Positions 63,920 to 64,000 of a stretch of 64,000 bases of DNA are shown one piece after another. The stretch is taken from contig SVBB01000004.1 in NCBI GenBank assembly GCA_015059105.1, forward strand, positions 87,602 to 151,601. Reading direction: 5' to 3'. Positions within the stretch are counted from its first letter, which is position 1. Each line of letters begins with the position of its first letter. The notes beneath the pieces were generated by a model. That model saw nothing but the letters and a program-made list of their open reading frames with translations, searched no databases and was not told the origin of the DNA. Source of the DNA: Erysipelotrichaceae bacterium (lineage in GTDB: Bacteria; Bacillota_I; Bacilli_A; RFN20; CAG-826). A program made the translations under genes and the position numbers.

Positions 63920-64000
63920 ATATTGTAATTGTCAATTAGAAAATGTAGTTTTATGGCGGTCGAAAATGTAGGTATTTAACGGTGTTCTAAATCATCTTCC
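63920..64000. mobile_element. Probable end of an IS21-type insertion sequence
   Basis: TGTCAATT (63930) is followed by GAAAATGTAG at 63939-63948 and again at 63962-63971, interleaved with GGCGGT and ACGGTG. Such repeated ~20-bp units and an end-proximal TTGACA are typical of IS21-family ends. The element continues past the window edge, so no transposase gene can be seen. Confidence 0.45.

Noticed and set aside
1..64000. CRISPR arrays, tRNA or rRNA genes, prophage
   Set aside because: No spaced direct repeats beyond the operator sets described, no cloverleaf or rRNA-like sequence, and no phage structural genes were seen.

Overview
The window is an AT-rich chromosomal segment of a low-GC Gram-positive bacterium, most likely an uncultured anaerobic member of the Bacilli (Erysipelotrichales/RF39-like). 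The evidence is: TGG used for Trp with ordinary stops; ribosomal protein L27 made with a cleavable N-terminus next to its protease Prp; Asp23, NusB and XseAB grouped with Dxs; a fused SecDF; Obg and DUF1846; Ser-rich lipoproteins with SSS linkers; and a three-domain flavodiiron-rubredoxin protein for oxygen or NO removal. Species was not determined. No rRNA, tRNA, CRISPR array or complete insertion sequence was seen.

Layout. 1-2.3 kb: two lipoproteins (the first runs off the left edge) and a Crp/Fnr-type regulator, with Crp-like palindromes. 2.3-15.4 kb: a long minus-strand housekeeping block (CaCA exchanger, xerD, dxs, xseB, xseA, nusB, asp23, tkt, aspS, hisS, rel), much of it joined by TAATG stop/start overlaps. 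15.5-24.7 kb: recJ, secDF, ruvB, ruvA, nadE, obgE and the rplU-prp-rpmA operon behind an L21-type leader. 24.8-29.0 kb: a candidate small RNA, radC, a bacteriocin-like peptide, and valS behind a T-box. 29-36 kb: DUF1846, prs, upp, pyrR, a uracil permease and two toxin-antitoxin pairs. 36-42.7 kb: a guanine-riboswitch-headed purine nucleoside importer ending in a GMP synthase without its glutaminase domain. 42.8-47.6 kb: xpt, sdaA, an unidentified structured RNA, apt, a gene framed by 24-bp inverted repeats, and ispD. 47.7-51.9 kb: a 1397-residue starch-binding-like lipoprotein. 52-58.5 kb: glycosyltransferase, thyA, dfrA, an HTH protein, cysE, the flavodiiron protein and DegV. 58.5-62.3 kb: an MqsRA-like pair and the csoR-copA copper operon. 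62.4-64 kb: a TrpB with a DNA-binding domain fused to its N-terminus, and what looks like an IS21-type end at the right edge.

How it works together. Nucleotide salvage dominates the middle: guanine-controlled nucleoside uptake, xpt, apt, upp, prs, PyrR, uracil permease and GMP synthase. Both GuaA and NadE here are ammonia-type enzymes without a fused glutaminase.

The main new observations are: (i) at least eight genes whose ATG lies 6-7 nt after a good -10 box with no ribosome binding site, which suggests leaderless mRNAs; (ii) a bacteriocin-like peptide whose ribosome binding site lies inside a 46-bp element repeated exactly 33 kb away; (iii) an HTH-TrpB fusion with an altered substrate loop; (iv) a single-gene cassette with perfect 24-bp terminal inverted repeats; (v) two unclassified small RNAs with promoter and terminator; (vi) a CopZ-like domain at the end of CopA with its own internal start site.
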